A stretch of 61,984 nucleotides of DNA from Selenomonadaceae bacterium (lineage in GTDB: Bacteria > Bacillota > Negativicutes > Selenomonadales > Selenomonadaceae): positions 1 through 61,984 of the forward strand of contig JAFYNH010000064.1 of the NCBI GenBank assembly GCA_017549815.1, given 5' to 3'. How positions within the stretch are numbered: position 1 is the stretch's first letter; every line of letters begins with the position of its first letter. This document shows positions 16,753 to 24,933 of the stretch, piece by piece. The notes under the pieces were generated by a model. The model was not told the DNA's origin. It ran no database searches and worked only from the letters and a program-made list of their open reading frames with translations. Made by a program: the position numbers and the translations under genes.

Positions 16753-18057
16753 TTAAAACTCCTGCTTAATCCCGAAATAAACTGCGCGGTCGTTGCGCTT
16801 GTTGACGCTATGCCACTCGCCCAAAACATACGTCGAATCTAAAACTTTGTACTGAGACTTCAAGCGAATTCTGCCGTCATTTAAGTCGTAGGCTTCGGCG
16901 GAAAATTTCAATCTGTCTCCGACAAAAGCGTCAAGTCCGATACCCGGCTTGCCTGCGATAATTCCCGCTCGCGCCCCAAAATCCTTGCCAAATCTTTTTT
17001 CTCCTTGCAAATTCAATTTAGTATGGTCGCCTATGTCCTCCGCGCCTAACACCAATGATTTATCGTCTTTCGTGACGCTTAGATTTAAATTCGCGTTCCA
17101 ATCATGCGCACTGCCGCTGTATAGTATATCAACCGACGGCGTTACGTCAATCTTTGAAACTTTATTGGCGGCACCTTCGACTTTGCCCAACATTTTATCG
17201 GCGCGTTCGCTTATACTGCGGGCGTTGCTGACGGTTGCCTTCAAATCCTCCGCAACTTTCGGGTCGCCCGCGAACTTGTTCATATTATCCGCCATACTCG
17301 CGACGCTTTCTGAAGTTTTAGTAATGTTGTCAAGCGTAACCCTTAAATTTTCGGCGGTTTTCGGGTCGCCCGCGAACTTATCAATATTCGCCGTCATGTG
17401 CTCGACGTTTGCCATTGTCTGATTCATATTTGCCATTGCGCTATCCATTTGCTTAACCATGTCATTGAAAATCGCCTCGTTATCGGTAGCCAATTTCTCA
17501 AAGGAACCAGTTAAAGAGTTCACATGCGCCGACGCCTCGCTCATGTTGTTGCTCATCTCGACGACAGATTTTTTAAAAGTATCGTCACCGATAATAGACT
17601 GAATATTTTTTAAAAGTACCTCAGCCTCCATCATAACTTTAGACATGCCCTCGAACATTTTATCCATACCGGCTTCTTCCGCGCCGTAAAGATATGCGCC
17701 GTTCTCAAGGTAATCGCCATTATCGACTTGCGGTTGGAAGTTAATGAACTTTTCGCCCATGACGCCGCTTGAGGCTATCGAAATTTTTGATTCCTTCGGG
17801 ATTTTTACTTCGGAGTCAATTTCCATTGTGACGGTAACGCCCGTGCCTTCATTGGCGATTTTGACAACTTTGCCGACCAAAACGCCACTTAAACGAACGT
17901 CCGATTGCGGCATAAGTCCCACGACCTGACTAAAGCCAGCGTAAACTATGTAATCGTCTTTTGAGCCAAAATCAAAATTTCCCAGCCCTGCCGTCGCGCC
18001 GCCCAAGAGCATAAGCCCACCGACCGTAAACGCTCCGACTTTTGCTTCTATTGACAT
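16753..18057 (-). CDS. mlaD: MlaD-like MCE protein with long coiled coil and C-terminal barrel-like domain
   Basis: A 434-residue protein; E. coli MlaD has 183. One N-terminal membrane helix (VGAFTVGGLMLLGGATAGL) and an MCE domain (about 37-115, VGLMPQSDVRLSGVLVGKVV) are followed by a long helical region (about 130-310) with repeated NMxxMADN/KFAGDPK segments. The last ~120 residues are beta-rich with alternating hydrophobics and end VYFGIKQEF, an aromatic outer-membrane-barrel-type terminus. Established work on Veillonella parvula describes a Mla system in which MlaD itself bridges the envelope to an outer-membrane barrel; this architecture fits that. ATG 18057 is 7 nt after AGGAGG. No mlaC is present. 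Probably carries phospholipids between membranes with MlaE and MlaF. Confidence 0.85.
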   Translation of the reverse strand: MSIEAKVGAFTVGGLMLLGGATAGLGNFDFGSKDDYIVYAGFSQVVGLMPQSDVRLSGVLVGKVVKIANEGTGVTVTMEIDSEVKIPKESKISIASSGVMGEKFINFQPQVDNGDYLENGAYLYGAEEAGMDKMFEGMSKVMMEAEVLLKNIQSIIGDDTFKKSVVEMSNNMSEASAHVNSLTGSFEKLATDNEAIFNDMVKQMDSAMANMNQTMANVEHMTANIDKFAGDPKTAENLRVTLDNITKTSESVASMADNMNKFAGDPKVAEDLKATVSNARSISERADKMLGKVEGAANKVSKIDVTPSVDILYSGSAHDWNANLNLSVTKDDKSLVLGAEDIGDHTKLNLQGEKRFGKDFGARAGIIAGKPGIGLDAFVGDRLKFSAEAYDLNDGRIRLKSQYKVLDSTYVLGEWHSVNKRNDRAVYFGIKQEF

Positions 18058-18069
18058 CACTTCGCCTCC

Positions 18070-18558
18070 TTATTTTTTAAATCGTGCTGATTCGGTTATC
18101 GGAATTCCCGCCTCAGTCGGGATATAAATTACTTCGTTACTCGATTCGCGCAGAGCCTCAATCCAAAGATAATGAATATAAGCCTCGTTATTCTGCAAGC
18201 TGTCGCCGATGATTTTATTTGCTTTGGCGACGCCCTCCGCTCGAATTACTTCAGCATTGGCGAGAGATTTGGCTGATTCTTCTTTAGCTCGTGCTTCTTG
18301 AATCGCGATTTGACGATTTTGCTCCGCTCTCGCAAGTTCTGCCTCGCCTGCTTTGTTCTGTTGCCAAACGTAGTATTGTGGCATGGCGAATAAGATTATT
18401 GCCGCCGTCGTTGCCGAAAAAATTGCACAGCCGATGCCCGACTTTATGAAAAGTGCCGCGTTACCTTTCTCGCGCTTATTTGCTTCCTTCGCCGCGTAAA
18501 ATGAAATCGCCAAAATCACAAAGCCGACTACCAAAAGCACCGCTGGTACCATAATCAT
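18070..18558 (-). CDS. Membrane protein with prohibitin/SPFH-like C-terminal tail
   Basis: A 162-residue protein. Two membrane helices (VPAVLLVVGFVILAISFYA; IGCAIFSATTAAIILFAMP) are followed by QQNKAGEAELARAEQNRQI and an Ala/Glu-rich helix, then NEAYIHYLWIEAL and VIYIPTEAGIPITE. The second half closely resembles the post-SPFH tail of HflK/HflC-prohibitin-stomatin proteins, but the SPFH domain is absent. Short proteins of this design are known, often annotated as membrane protease subunits, with unclear function. The ATG at 18558 lies 8 nt after GGGAGG; a GTG at 18567 overlaps that site. Placed between mlaF and mlaD in one operon, so an accessory role in the Mla complex is inferred. Confidence 0.7.
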   Translation of the reverse strand: MIMVPAVLLVVGFVILAISFYAAKEANKREKGNAALFIKSGIGCAIFSATTAAIILFAMPQYYVWQQNKAGEAELARAEQNRQIAIQEARAKEESAKSLANAEVIRAEGVAKANKIIGDSLQNNEAYIHYLWIEALRESSNEVIYIPTEAGIPITESARFKK

Positions 18559-18571
18559 TGAAATCACCTCC

Positions 18572-19297
18572 CTAATCTATAATTCTGAAGAATTCTTTGA
18601 CGCGCTTATCCTGAAGTTTTTTAAAATTATCGGGCGTGTCAACCGCAATCAGTTCGCCGTTATAAATCATGGCTATCCTGTCGGCAATGCGGCACGCGCT
18701 AATCATATCGTGCGTTACAACGATACTCGTAACCTTTAAAGCGCGTTGCGTCTCGATAATCAGCTCGTCAATTTTATTCGTCATAATCGGATCCAATCCA
18801 GAGCTTGGCTCGTCGTAGAATATAATTTCCGGCTCAAAGGCAATCGCTCGCGCCAATGAAACTCTTTTCTTCATGCCGCCCGAAAGTTCATTGGGCATTC
18901 GATTTTCTACGCCCTCTAGCCCGACTTGCTTTAATTTTTCTTTGACAATCTCTTGAATTTTCTCTTGGCTATAATCAGTATGCTCGACGAGTCCGAAGGC
19001 AACGTTATCACCGACCGTCATTGAATCGAACAGCGCAGAATATTGAAAGACCATTCCCATACGCAGGCGGACGCGCATCATTTCCTTTTCGTCCATATGG
19101 GAAATTTCGTCGTTGCCAATCCAAATCTGTCCGCTCGTCGGCTGAATCAAGCCAATCATCAAACGGAGCAAAGTCGACTTGCCCGAACCCGAACCGCCGA
19201 TTATCGCGAGGGTTTCACCGTCGGCAATTTCCAGATTGATACTTTTCAGCGCAAGTTTCATACCAAATTTCTTCGTGACATTAATAATTTTAATCAT
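18572..19297 (-). CDS. mlaF: Mla ABC transporter ATP-binding protein
   Basis: A 241-residue ABC ATPase of the MlaF/Ttg2A group. Walker A GGSGSGKST near residue 35, Q-loop VFQYSALFDSMTV (the 'SALFDS-T' segment is typical of MlaF), signature LSGGMKKRVSLARA, Walker B IIFYDEPSSGLDP and the switch VTHD are all intact. It would power phospholipid transport through MlaE. ATG 19297 with an AGGTAAGG site; only 6 bp separate it from the mlaE stop, so the genes are co-transcribed. E. coli MlaF is 269 residues; the C-terminal extension that binds MlaB is short here and no mlaB is seen. Confidence 0.93.
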   Translation of the reverse strand: MIKIINVTKKFGMKLALKSINLEIADGETLAIIGGSGSGKSTLLRLMIGLIQPTSGQIWIGNDEISHMDEKEMMRVRLRMGMVFQYSALFDSMTVGDNVAFGLVEHTDYSQEKIQEIVKEKLKQVGLEGVENRMPNELSGGMKKRVSLARAIAFEPEIIFYDEPSSGLDPIMTNKIDELIIETQRALKVTSIVVTHDMISACRIADRIAMIYNGELIAVDTPDNFKKLQDKRVKEFFRIID

Positions 19298-19303
19298 ATA
19301 ACC

Positions 19304-20077
19304 TTACCTGTAAATTATAAAAGTCAACAGCGCGTTCAGAATAAAAATAACGATAATCGACGTGACAACCGTTTTAGTCGTCGCCTTACCAACACCCTCC
19401 GCGCCGTTCGGACAATTCAAGCCGTAATAACAACCCAGCACCGCGATAACATTCCCAAAAAAAATCGCCTTAATCATTCCGCCCGTTAAATCGTGAATCG
19501 TCGCGAACATCTTTATCGAATTGAGGAATAGATAAGAGCTTATGCCCGAATATTGAGTAGCGACAATCCAGCCGCCTAACACGCCGATTATATCACCAAA
19601 AACCGTAAGCAACGGCACGGCTATCATACAGGCTATCATGCGAGGGACGATTAAATAATTAACGGGGCTGACCGCCATAACTCGGAGCGCGTCGATTTGC
19701 TCGGTGACTTTCATTGTACTAATCTCCGCCGTGATTGCCGCTCCTACTCTACCCGCGCAGACGACGCCGACTAAGACAGGACCAAGCTCCCTGCCGATTG
19801 CGATTGCGATTATCCCGCCGACCGTCGATTGTGCGCCAAATCGAATAAATTCATGCGCCGTTTGCAATGTAAAGACGACGCCCGTAAATAACAACGTCAA
19901 CGAAACGATTGTTAGCGAGTCAACGCCTAAATGAGCCATCTGCGCGATTATGTGACGAATTCGCGGCTTATGCGTGAGTTGTTTAAATGTATCGGCGTAA
20001 AGCAGAACTATAGTGCCTATACCTTCAAATATTCTTAGAATGGAACCGCCAATCATCTCAAAAAATTTCGTCAGCAA
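19304..20077 (-). CDS. mlaE: Mla ABC transporter permease
   Basis: A 257-residue MlaE/YrbE permease. An amphipathic N-terminal helix (KFFEMIGGSILRIFEGIG) is followed by about five hydrophobic segments. The family signature region around GRELGPVLVGVVCAGRVGAA and 'T-E-Q-I-D-A-L' (VTEQIDALRVMAVSPV) is present. TTG start at 20077 behind AAAGGAGGCGG. First gene of the leftward operon; a TATAAT lies about 25 bp upstream. Together with MlaF and MlaD it forms the core lipid transporter of the envelope. Confidence 0.93.
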   Translation of the reverse strand: MLTKFFEMIGGSILRIFEGIGTIVLLYADTFKQLTHKPRIRHIIAQMAHLGVDSLTIVSLTLLFTGVVFTLQTAHEFIRFGAQSTVGGIIAIAIGRELGPVLVGVVCAGRVGAAITAEISTMKVTEQIDALRVMAVSPVNYLIVPRMIACMIAVPLLTVFGDIIGVLGGWIVATQYSGISSYLFLNSIKMFATIHDLTGGMIKAIFFGNVIAVLGCYYGLNCPNGAEGVGKATTKTVVTSIIVIFILNALLTFIIYR

Positions 20078-20100
20078 TGCGCCGCCTCCTTTCGACAGGC

Positions 20101-20106
20101 ATTATA
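20101..20106 (-). promoter_or_regulatory. Probable -10 box of the mla-bamA operon
   Basis: A perfect TATAAT on the minus strand, about 24 bp before the mlaE TTG and just upstream of AAAGGAGG. No good -35 hexamer lies 16-18 bp upstream, so the promoter call is tentative. Confidence 0.4.
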
Positions 20107-20168
20107 ACATAAAATTTATTATCTTATGGATAGAAGCTGAAAAAATTTTTTCAATAAAATCCGGCGCG

Positions 20169-20197
20169 TTGACAACCTTTTTTCAATCATTTAAAAT
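20169..20197 (+). promoter_or_regulatory. SigmaA promoter of the transglycosylase operon
   Basis: Perfect TTGACA (20169-20174), 17-bp spacer, TAAAAT (20192-20197). The predicted start near 20204 gives a short leader containing CGGAGGTGA before the ATG at 20226. Confidence 0.75.
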
Positions 20198-20225
20198 TCA
20201 TTAAAAACCGTGCGGAGGTGAATTA

Positions 20226-20858
20226 ATGCTTAAAAAATTTCTGGCGGGCGTCGTGATTTTGTTCGCGATATATTTTTTGATAAGCGTGCCGTCGGTTCAG
20301 AAAAAATTCTTGTATCCGTTTCCTTATCGCTCCAACGTCGAATTTTATTCTTCCAAATGGCATGTGGATAAATTTTTAACAATCGCCGTAATGAAGGTCG
20401 AAAGCAACTTTCAAGAGTCGGCGAATTCTCAAAGCGGGGCGGTCGGCTTAATGCAACTTATGCCAGAAACTGCGGCTTGGATAGCTTATCAACTGGGCGA
20501 GCAACCTGAAGAAATTTCTCACGACATAAAAAATCTGCGCGAGCCTGAAACTAATATCCGTTACGGCACGTGGTATCTTGCCGAGCTTGAAGACGAATTC
20601 AACGGCAATGACGTTTTGGCTTTGGCGGCGTATAATGCAGGGCGCGGCAACGTTCGCGAGTGGATGGAAAAAAATCATTGGAATGAAAATTTTTCCGACG
20701 TGGATAAAATTCCCTACGCCGAAACTCGCGATTATGTTAAGCGCGTCCTCCACTGCCGCGAAAAATATTCTAAACTTTACGGCTCACAGAATTTTATTTC
20801 TATACCGCTTGCCCTCCATGAATTGCGCTTTGCCCGTTTGAAAAATTTATCTCTGTGA
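20226..20858 (+). CDS. Lytic murein transglycosylase, SLT domain
   Basis: A 210-residue exported enzyme that would cleave peptidoglycan between MurNAc and GlcNAc with anhydro product formation. N-terminal hydrophobic segment FLAGVVILFAIYFLISVPSV acts as signal or anchor. The SLT domain (about 55-170) shows the catalytic glutamate in MKVESNFQ, then SGAVGLMQLMPETAAWIA, NIRYGTWYL and ALAAYNAGRGNV, all canonical family motifs. ATG 20226 with CGGAGGTGA. The following gene starts 16 bp later, so it is probably co-transcribed with the phytase-like and transglutaminase-like genes, all exported enzymes. Confidence 0.9.
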   Translation: MLKKFLAGVVILFAIYFLISVPSVQKKFLYPFPYRSNVEFYSSKWHVDKFLTIAVMKVESNFQESANSQSGAVGLMQLMPETAAWIAYQLGEQPEEISHDIKNLREPETNIRYGTWYLAELEDEFNGNDVLALAAYNAGRGNVREWMEKNHWNENFSDVDKIPYAETRDYVKRVLHCREKYSKLYGSQNFISIPLALHELRFARLKNLSL

Positions 20859-20874
20859 TTGGAAGTGAAAAATT

Positions 20875-21810
20875 TTGTCGAAAAAATTATTTTTGAGTGC
20901 GCTGATTTTTTTATTAAGCACGACGATTTTGGCGGCGGCGTCGGCTAAAAAGGTCGCGGGCACTTGGCGACTAGACGGCTCCGCCTCAGCCGAGATTAGA
21001 AATTTCCGACTGATGACGGACGATTGGCAAACAGATTTTCGCGGCAAAGAGCCGACCCGCGCAGGTTTAGATAAACTTCACGCTTCGGCGAGCGGTCAGC
21101 CTTCCGAAAGTTCAATGGCAACTCTTCACAATAAAATTTTGGAGCTTGAACCCGACGCGCAGATTTTTATTCTTGACTTGCGGCAGGAGTCTCACGGTTT
21201 CGCTAACTCGTTGCCTGTCAGCTGGTACATAAAAAATAACGCCGCCAATGCCACTAAAACTCTTAAAGAAATCGAGGCTGATGAAGTTGAACGACTAAAT
21301 AACCTGCGCGGCATTGAAACGACCTTTGAACCTTTGGGCAATGAAGATAAAAATACTTTCCGCCCCGTAACGATAGTTCCGCGTTTCATGGGGACGGAGC
21401 GCGAACTCTGCGAAAAACTCGGCTTGAATTACGAACGATTTGCGGCGGCTGATATGCAATTCCCTGCGCCGAGAATTGTCGACGACTTTATAATTTTTGT
21501 CGCCAACCTTCCTGAAAATGCGTGGTTGCACTTCCATTGCCAAGCGGGACACGGACGCACGACGACTTTCCTTGTCATGTACGACATTTTAAAAAATCCT
21601 GACTTGCCGCTTGAGGAAATTTGCAAACGTCAATATCTTTTAGGCGGCTCAAATCTTTTACTGGAACCGCAAGGAGATGATTGGTATTCTAAAATGGCTT
21701 GCGACCGCGCAAAAAAAATTCGGCTGTTTTATGACTTTGTGCAAGGGACGCGGGCTGAACAAATCGGCTTGCAATGGAGCGAGTATCTTCAATTAGGAAT
21801 GAGGAATTAG
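20875..21810 (+). CDS. Exported cysteine phytase-like dual-specificity phosphatase
   Basis: A 311-residue protein with a signal peptide (LFLSALIFLLSTTILAAASA). The P-loop HCQAGHGRTT places the catalytic Cys near residue 222 and Arg six residues later. The flanking sequence (WLHFHC..., FLVMYDILKNPDLPLEEI) resembles Selenomonas ruminantium PhyA-type cysteine phytases, which dephosphorylate inositol polyphosphates; phytate as substrate is inferred. TTG start 20875 with GGAAG upstream. The last residues, LQLGMRN then TAG, are coded by a heptad repeat (from 21790), so the C-terminus appears repeat-derived. Only 2 nt separate its stop from the next ATG. Confidence 0.8.
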   Translation: MSKKLFLSALIFLLSTTILAAASAKKVAGTWRLDGSASAEIRNFRLMTDDWQTDFRGKEPTRAGLDKLHASASGQPSESSMATLHNKILELEPDAQIFILDLRQESHGFANSLPVSWYIKNNAANATKTLKEIEADEVERLNNLRGIETTFEPLGNEDKNTFRPVTIVPRFMGTERELCEKLGLNYERFAAADMQFPAPRIVDDFIIFVANLPENAWLHFHCQAGHGRTTTFLVMYDILKNPDLPLEEICKRQYLLGGSNLLLEPQGDDWYSKMACDRAKKIRLFYDFVQGTRAEQIGLQWSEYLQLGMRN

Positions 21811-21822
21811 GAATGAGGAATT
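21790..21822 (+). repeat. Heptad array forming a gene junction
   Basis: AATTAGG, AATGAGG, AATTAGG, AATGAGG, AAT. This array codes the last residues and stop (TAG, 21808-21810) of the phosphatase and provides the AGGA site and ATG (21813) of the next gene. Confidence 0.85.
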
Positions 21823-22406
21823 TTTTCTTGACCTGCGCGGCGATTTTAATTTTATTGGCTGGCTCGGTTGAGGCGTCCGAAGCCGAATATTTATTGAACA
21901 ACGCCGAACTTTATCCGACTTCGACGGGCGCGGATTACTGCGACGATATTGTTTATCAGACGCTCGCGCAGATAACCAACGACGACATGACGACTTATGA
22001 AAAAGTTCGCGCCTGCTACGATTATCTTGTCGACACCTGCCATTACGGCGATAACGTTTTGAGATTGGATTTCCCCGAAGCCAATGGCACGGCTCGCGCT
22101 TATGGAATGTTAGTTGGGCACGTCGGAGCTTGCGACGATTATTCTTGCGCTTTCGCCGCGCTAACAAGGGCTATCGGGTTTAATTGCTACACAGTTTACG
22201 GACAGACGGCTCGCGCTGACGGCGGTTATACGGGGCATATTTGGTGCGTGATTGCGATTGACGGCGTAGAATATGTTTTCGACCCGCAGATTGATGATAA
22301 TATCGGCGCGGACGTTTACTACAGATTTTGCGTGACTTACGACGAAACGCCCGATTCTTATTATGATTCAGAGGTGCGTTGGGGATATTTTGAGCCGCTT
22401 TTTTAA
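21813..22406 (+). CDS. Exported transglutaminase-like (cysteine protease fold) protein
   Basis: About 197 residues with a signal peptide (MRNFFLTCAAILILLAGSVEA). A transglutaminase-like core shows Cys in VGACDDYSCAF, His in YTGHIWCVI and Asp in YVFDPQ, giving a full Cys-His-Asp triad. Such proteins are usually bacterial peptidases or amide-cleaving enzymes rather than cross-linkers. The ATG at 21813 is preferred over 21774 because it begins the signal peptide and is preceded by AGGA from the heptad array. It shares an operon with a transglycosylase and a phytase-like phosphatase; a cell-wall or nutrient-scavenging role is plausible but not shown. Confidence 0.75.
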   Translation: MRNFFLTCAAILILLAGSVEASEAEYLLNNAELYPTSTGADYCDDIVYQTLAQITNDDMTTYEKVRACYDYLVDTCHYGDNVLRLDFPEANGTARAYGMLVGHVGACDDYSCAFAALTRAIGFNCYTVYGQTARADGGYTGHIWCVIAIDGVEYVFDPQIDDNIGADVYYRFCVTYDETPDSYYDSEVRWGYFEPLF

Positions 22407-22463
22407 TTAGGAATGTGGAATGAGGAATGTGAAATTAAATTCCTAATTACTAATTCCTAATTG
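22405..22463. repeat. Heptad repeat array, AATTAGG class, inverted halves
   Basis: AATTAGG, AATGTGG, AATGAGG, AATGTGA, AATTAAA, then TTCCTAA, TTACTAA, TTCCTAA, TT. The halves are complementary and could fold just upstream of the PTS gene. Confidence 0.8.
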
Positions 22464-22473
22464 ATAAAAGGAG

Positions 22474-23853
22474 ATGATTACAATTAGCACGGACGAGCTT
22501 GCAAAACAAATTTTGAACACAGTCGGCGGGACGGGCAATGTTCTTTATTCAAATGTAATTCAAGCGACGAATTGCATGACGCGCCTTCGCCTTCGATTGA
22601 TTGAACATAACGATTATATGCTTGCGGCGTTGAAAAAAATTGACGGTGTTTTGGGTGTCAATGAGGACGGCGACGAAGTTCAAGTTATCTTGGGCGTGGG
22701 CAAGGCGACCAACGTTACCAACGCGGTAAATCAAATTTTGGAGGCGACCAATACTGTTAAGGTTGGCAAAGTCAAAATCGGCGACGCCGAAGCCGTTCAT
22801 AATAAAATTCGCGCTCGCAACGCCACGCCCATTAAACTTTTCTTTAAGAAAATCTCAAGCATATTTACGCCACTGATACCGGGCTTTATTGCTTGCGGTT
22901 TGATAACGGGTTGCGTCGGTTTGGCGATTAAAATTTCTCCCGACCTTGCGTCCGCGCAGATTATTCAGCTGTTATCGATAGCGGGCAATGCGGTTTTCTG
23001 GGGCATGAACTTATTCGTCGGCATAAACGCGGCAAAAATTTTCGGCGGCACTCCGATTTTGGGCGGCGTCTTAGCGGCGTTGATGACACATCCCGAACTT
23101 GCAAACATAAATCTTTTGGGTCATGATTTAGTACCGGGGCGCGGCGGCGTTATCTCGGTGATAATCGTTGCGGCGTTCGGCGCGTGGCTCGAAAGTAAGT
23201 TGCATAAAATTATTCCCGAAATGTTTGACTTATTTTTAACGCCGTTGGTTACGTTTTTAATCGCAGGGACGACGGCGATTTTCCTGTTGCAACCTTTAGG
23301 GGGCGCATTATCGGACGTAATTGGCACGGCGGCAACGACAGCTATTCAATCGGGCGGCGCGATTGTCGGATTCATTTTAGCGGGCGTATGGTTACCGCTT
23401 GTCATGCTGGGAATTCATCAGGCAATGACGCCGATTCATGTCGATTTAATTTCGCAATTCGGAGTTACGATTTTATTGCCGATATTGGCAATGGCGGGCG
23501 CGGGACAAGTTGGCGCGTCAATAGCTGTTTACTTCAAGACGAAAAATAAATTCCTCAAGAAAACGATAGTCTCCGCTTTACCAGTCGGCATGATGGGCGT
23601 TGGCGAGCCGCTAATTTACGGCGTAACTTTTCCGCTATTTAAACCGTTTATCGGCGCGTGCATAGGCGGAGCGTTCGGCGGAGCAATTCAAGCGACGTTT
23701 ACAGTTGGGGCGGCGACATTAGGAATTTCGGGCTTGCCGTTAGCCGCGACAACAAATAATATACCGATTTATTTTGTCGGTCTGGTTACGGCATATATTT
23801 TTGGCTTTATCGCAACGTGGCTTTTAGGTTTCGACGACCCGCCAGAAACTTAA
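22474..23853 (+). CDS. PTS transporter subunit EIIBC, glucose/N-acetylmuramate-like family
   Basis: A 459-residue PTS permease with IIB first. IIB (about 1-90) carries the phosphorylated Cys in ATNCMTRLRLRL near residue 34, then VLGVNEDGDEVQVILG. IIC (about 110-455) has roughly ten hydrophobic segments and the motif GVGEPLIYGV. No IIA domain, so a separate IIA-Glc-like protein would be needed. The sugar cannot be read from sequence; the layout resembles MurP-type transporters. The start is uncertain: the ATG at 22474 directly abuts AAAAGGAG with no spacer, while an ATT codon at 22483 lies 9 nt after it, right at the usual IIB N-terminus. Ends in a terminator shared with dhaM. Confidence 0.85.
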   Translation: MITISTDELAKQILNTVGGTGNVLYSNVIQATNCMTRLRLRLIEHNDYMLAALKKIDGVLGVNEDGDEVQVILGVGKATNVTNAVNQILEATNTVKVGKVKIGDAEAVHNKIRARNATPIKLFFKKISSIFTPLIPGFIACGLITGCVGLAIKISPDLASAQIIQLLSIAGNAVFWGMNLFVGINAAKIFGGTPILGGVLAALMTHPELANINLLGHDLVPGRGGVISVIIVAAFGAWLESKLHKIIPEMFDLFLTPLVTFLIAGTTAIFLLQPLGGALSDVIGTAATTAIQSGGAIVGFILAGVWLPLVMLGIHQAMTPIHVDLISQFGVTILLPILAMAGAGQVGASIAVYFKTKNKFLKKTIVSALPVGMMGVGEPLIYGVTFPLFKPFIGACIGGAFGGAIQATFTVGAATLGISGLPLAATTNNIPIYFVGLVTAYIFGFIATWLLGFDDPPET

Positions 23854-23857
23854 CGAC

Positions 23858-23900
23858 AAAAAACTCCGGCTCGGCACTTAGTCAAGTCGGAGTCTTTTTT
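23858..23900. terminator. Bidirectional terminator between PTS gene and dhaM
   Basis: ACTCCG and CGGAGT arms flanked by AAAAAA on the left and CTTTTTT on the right, placed between convergent genes. Confidence 0.8.
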
Positions 23901-23903
23901 AAT

Positions 23904-24293
23904 TTAATCGTCCATGAGTTTTTTGGAAGGGTGAGCAGTTTCCACGCGCTCGGCAAGGTCTTCTAAATCGCGTCCCTCTACAGATTCCATTGCCGCGAGG
24001 ATAGCCCCTTCGACCAAAGGACAGTTGAGAATTTTAATATTTTCGTACTCAATATCTTCCAAAACCATTTCCGCAGTCATGACGGCAGAACCCATATCCG
24101 CCAAAATGACAACGCCGTCATCAGAATAAACCTTATCGATTGCGTTGAGAATTTTATCGTAGCTTGTGCCCAAGTCGCCGTTTTCCATACCGCCCGCCGC
24201 CGCAAGTGGAGCATTTTCCGCCATCATGCGAGCGACTTCAATAACGCCTTCCGAAAGTTTCTGACTGTGCGAGGCGATAACTATTCCAACCAT
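23904..24293 (-). CDS. dhaM: PTS-dependent dihydroxyacetone kinase phosphotransferase subunit
   Basis: A 129-residue EIIA-mannose-like protein that receives phosphate from HPr and passes it to ADP bound on DhaL. N-terminus VGIVIASHSQKLSEGV contains the phosphorylated histidine (His in ASHS). AGGMENGDLGTS and ADMGSAVMTAEMVLE are family motifs. Only the EIIA domain is present, unlike E. coli DhaM, which is fused to HPr- and EI-like domains, so it must use the general EI and HPr encoded at about 53.8-55.9 kb. Last gene of the dhaK-dhaL-dhaM operon, 3 bp after dhaL. Confidence 0.92.
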   Translation of the reverse strand: MVGIVIASHSQKLSEGVIEVARMMAENAPLAAAGGMENGDLGTSYDKILNAIDKVYSDDGVVILADMGSAVMTAEMVLEDIEYENIKILNCPLVEGAILAAMESVEGRDLEDLAERVETAHPSKKLMDD

Positions 24294-24296
24294 ATT

Positions 24297-24929
24297 TTAT
24301 TCCCTCCGTAAAACTTCAAGCGCAGTCTGCAACATAAACAAAGACGAAGTCGCGCCCGGGTCTTGATGTCCAATACTGCGCTCACCTAAATAACTTGCGC
24401 GACCTTTAGTAGCGATTATTGTTTTGGTGTATTCAACGCCCGCCGCCGCCGCGTCAACACCGTCATTAAGCGCGTCGATTAAATTTTTGCCGCAGTCAAT
24501 GCCCGCCTTGATAGCCTTATAAGCGGGACAAAGAGCGTCAAGCATAGTCTTTTCGCCCTCAACAGCTTTGCCGCGCATTTTAACGCCATTGACAGCCGCC
24601 TCAATCGCCGCAACGAATTCTTCAGCCGTAAGTTCCATTTTGCCTTTGCAGACGTTGCCAGCCTTCATAAAAGCCGTGCCGTAAAGAGGACCCGACGCGC
24701 CACCGACCGTTGAAACGAGTTGCATACTGACGCCCTTAAAAATCGCTCCAATATCTTTATCAGCAAGGCTCGGCAATTTTTCTTCGACGCTTTTGAAACC
24801 GCGTGCAAGATTTATGCCGTGATCTCCGTCGCCAATTTCGTTATCAAGTTGCGTCAAGAAATTTTTCTCCGCCTCAATCTTTTTAGCAATGGCGGAAATT
24901 ATTTCCAGAATTTTTTTCGCGTCAATCAT
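24297..24929 (-). CDS. dhaL: Dihydroxyacetone kinase ADP-binding subunit
   Basis: A 210-residue DhaL protein, an all-helical barrel that holds ADP and is rephosphorylated by DhaM. The metal/nucleotide motif NEIGDGDHGINLARGF near residue 30 and GGASGPLYGTAF near residue 78 are intact, as is GRASYLGERSIGHQDPGA near the C-terminus. It lies 4 bp after dhaK and 3 bp before dhaM, so the three subunits are co-translated in stoichiometry. Converts dihydroxyacetone to DHAP together with DhaK. Confidence 0.93.
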   Translation of the reverse strand: MIDAKKILEIISAIAKKIEAEKNFLTQLDNEIGDGDHGINLARGFKSVEEKLPSLADKDIGAIFKGVSMQLVSTVGGASGPLYGTAFMKAGNVCKGKMELTAEEFVAAIEAAVNGVKMRGKAVEGEKTMLDALCPAYKAIKAGIDCGKNLIDALNDGVDAAAAGVEYTKTIIATKGRASYLGERSIGHQDPGATSSLFMLQTALEVLRRE

Positions 24930-24933
24930 AATA

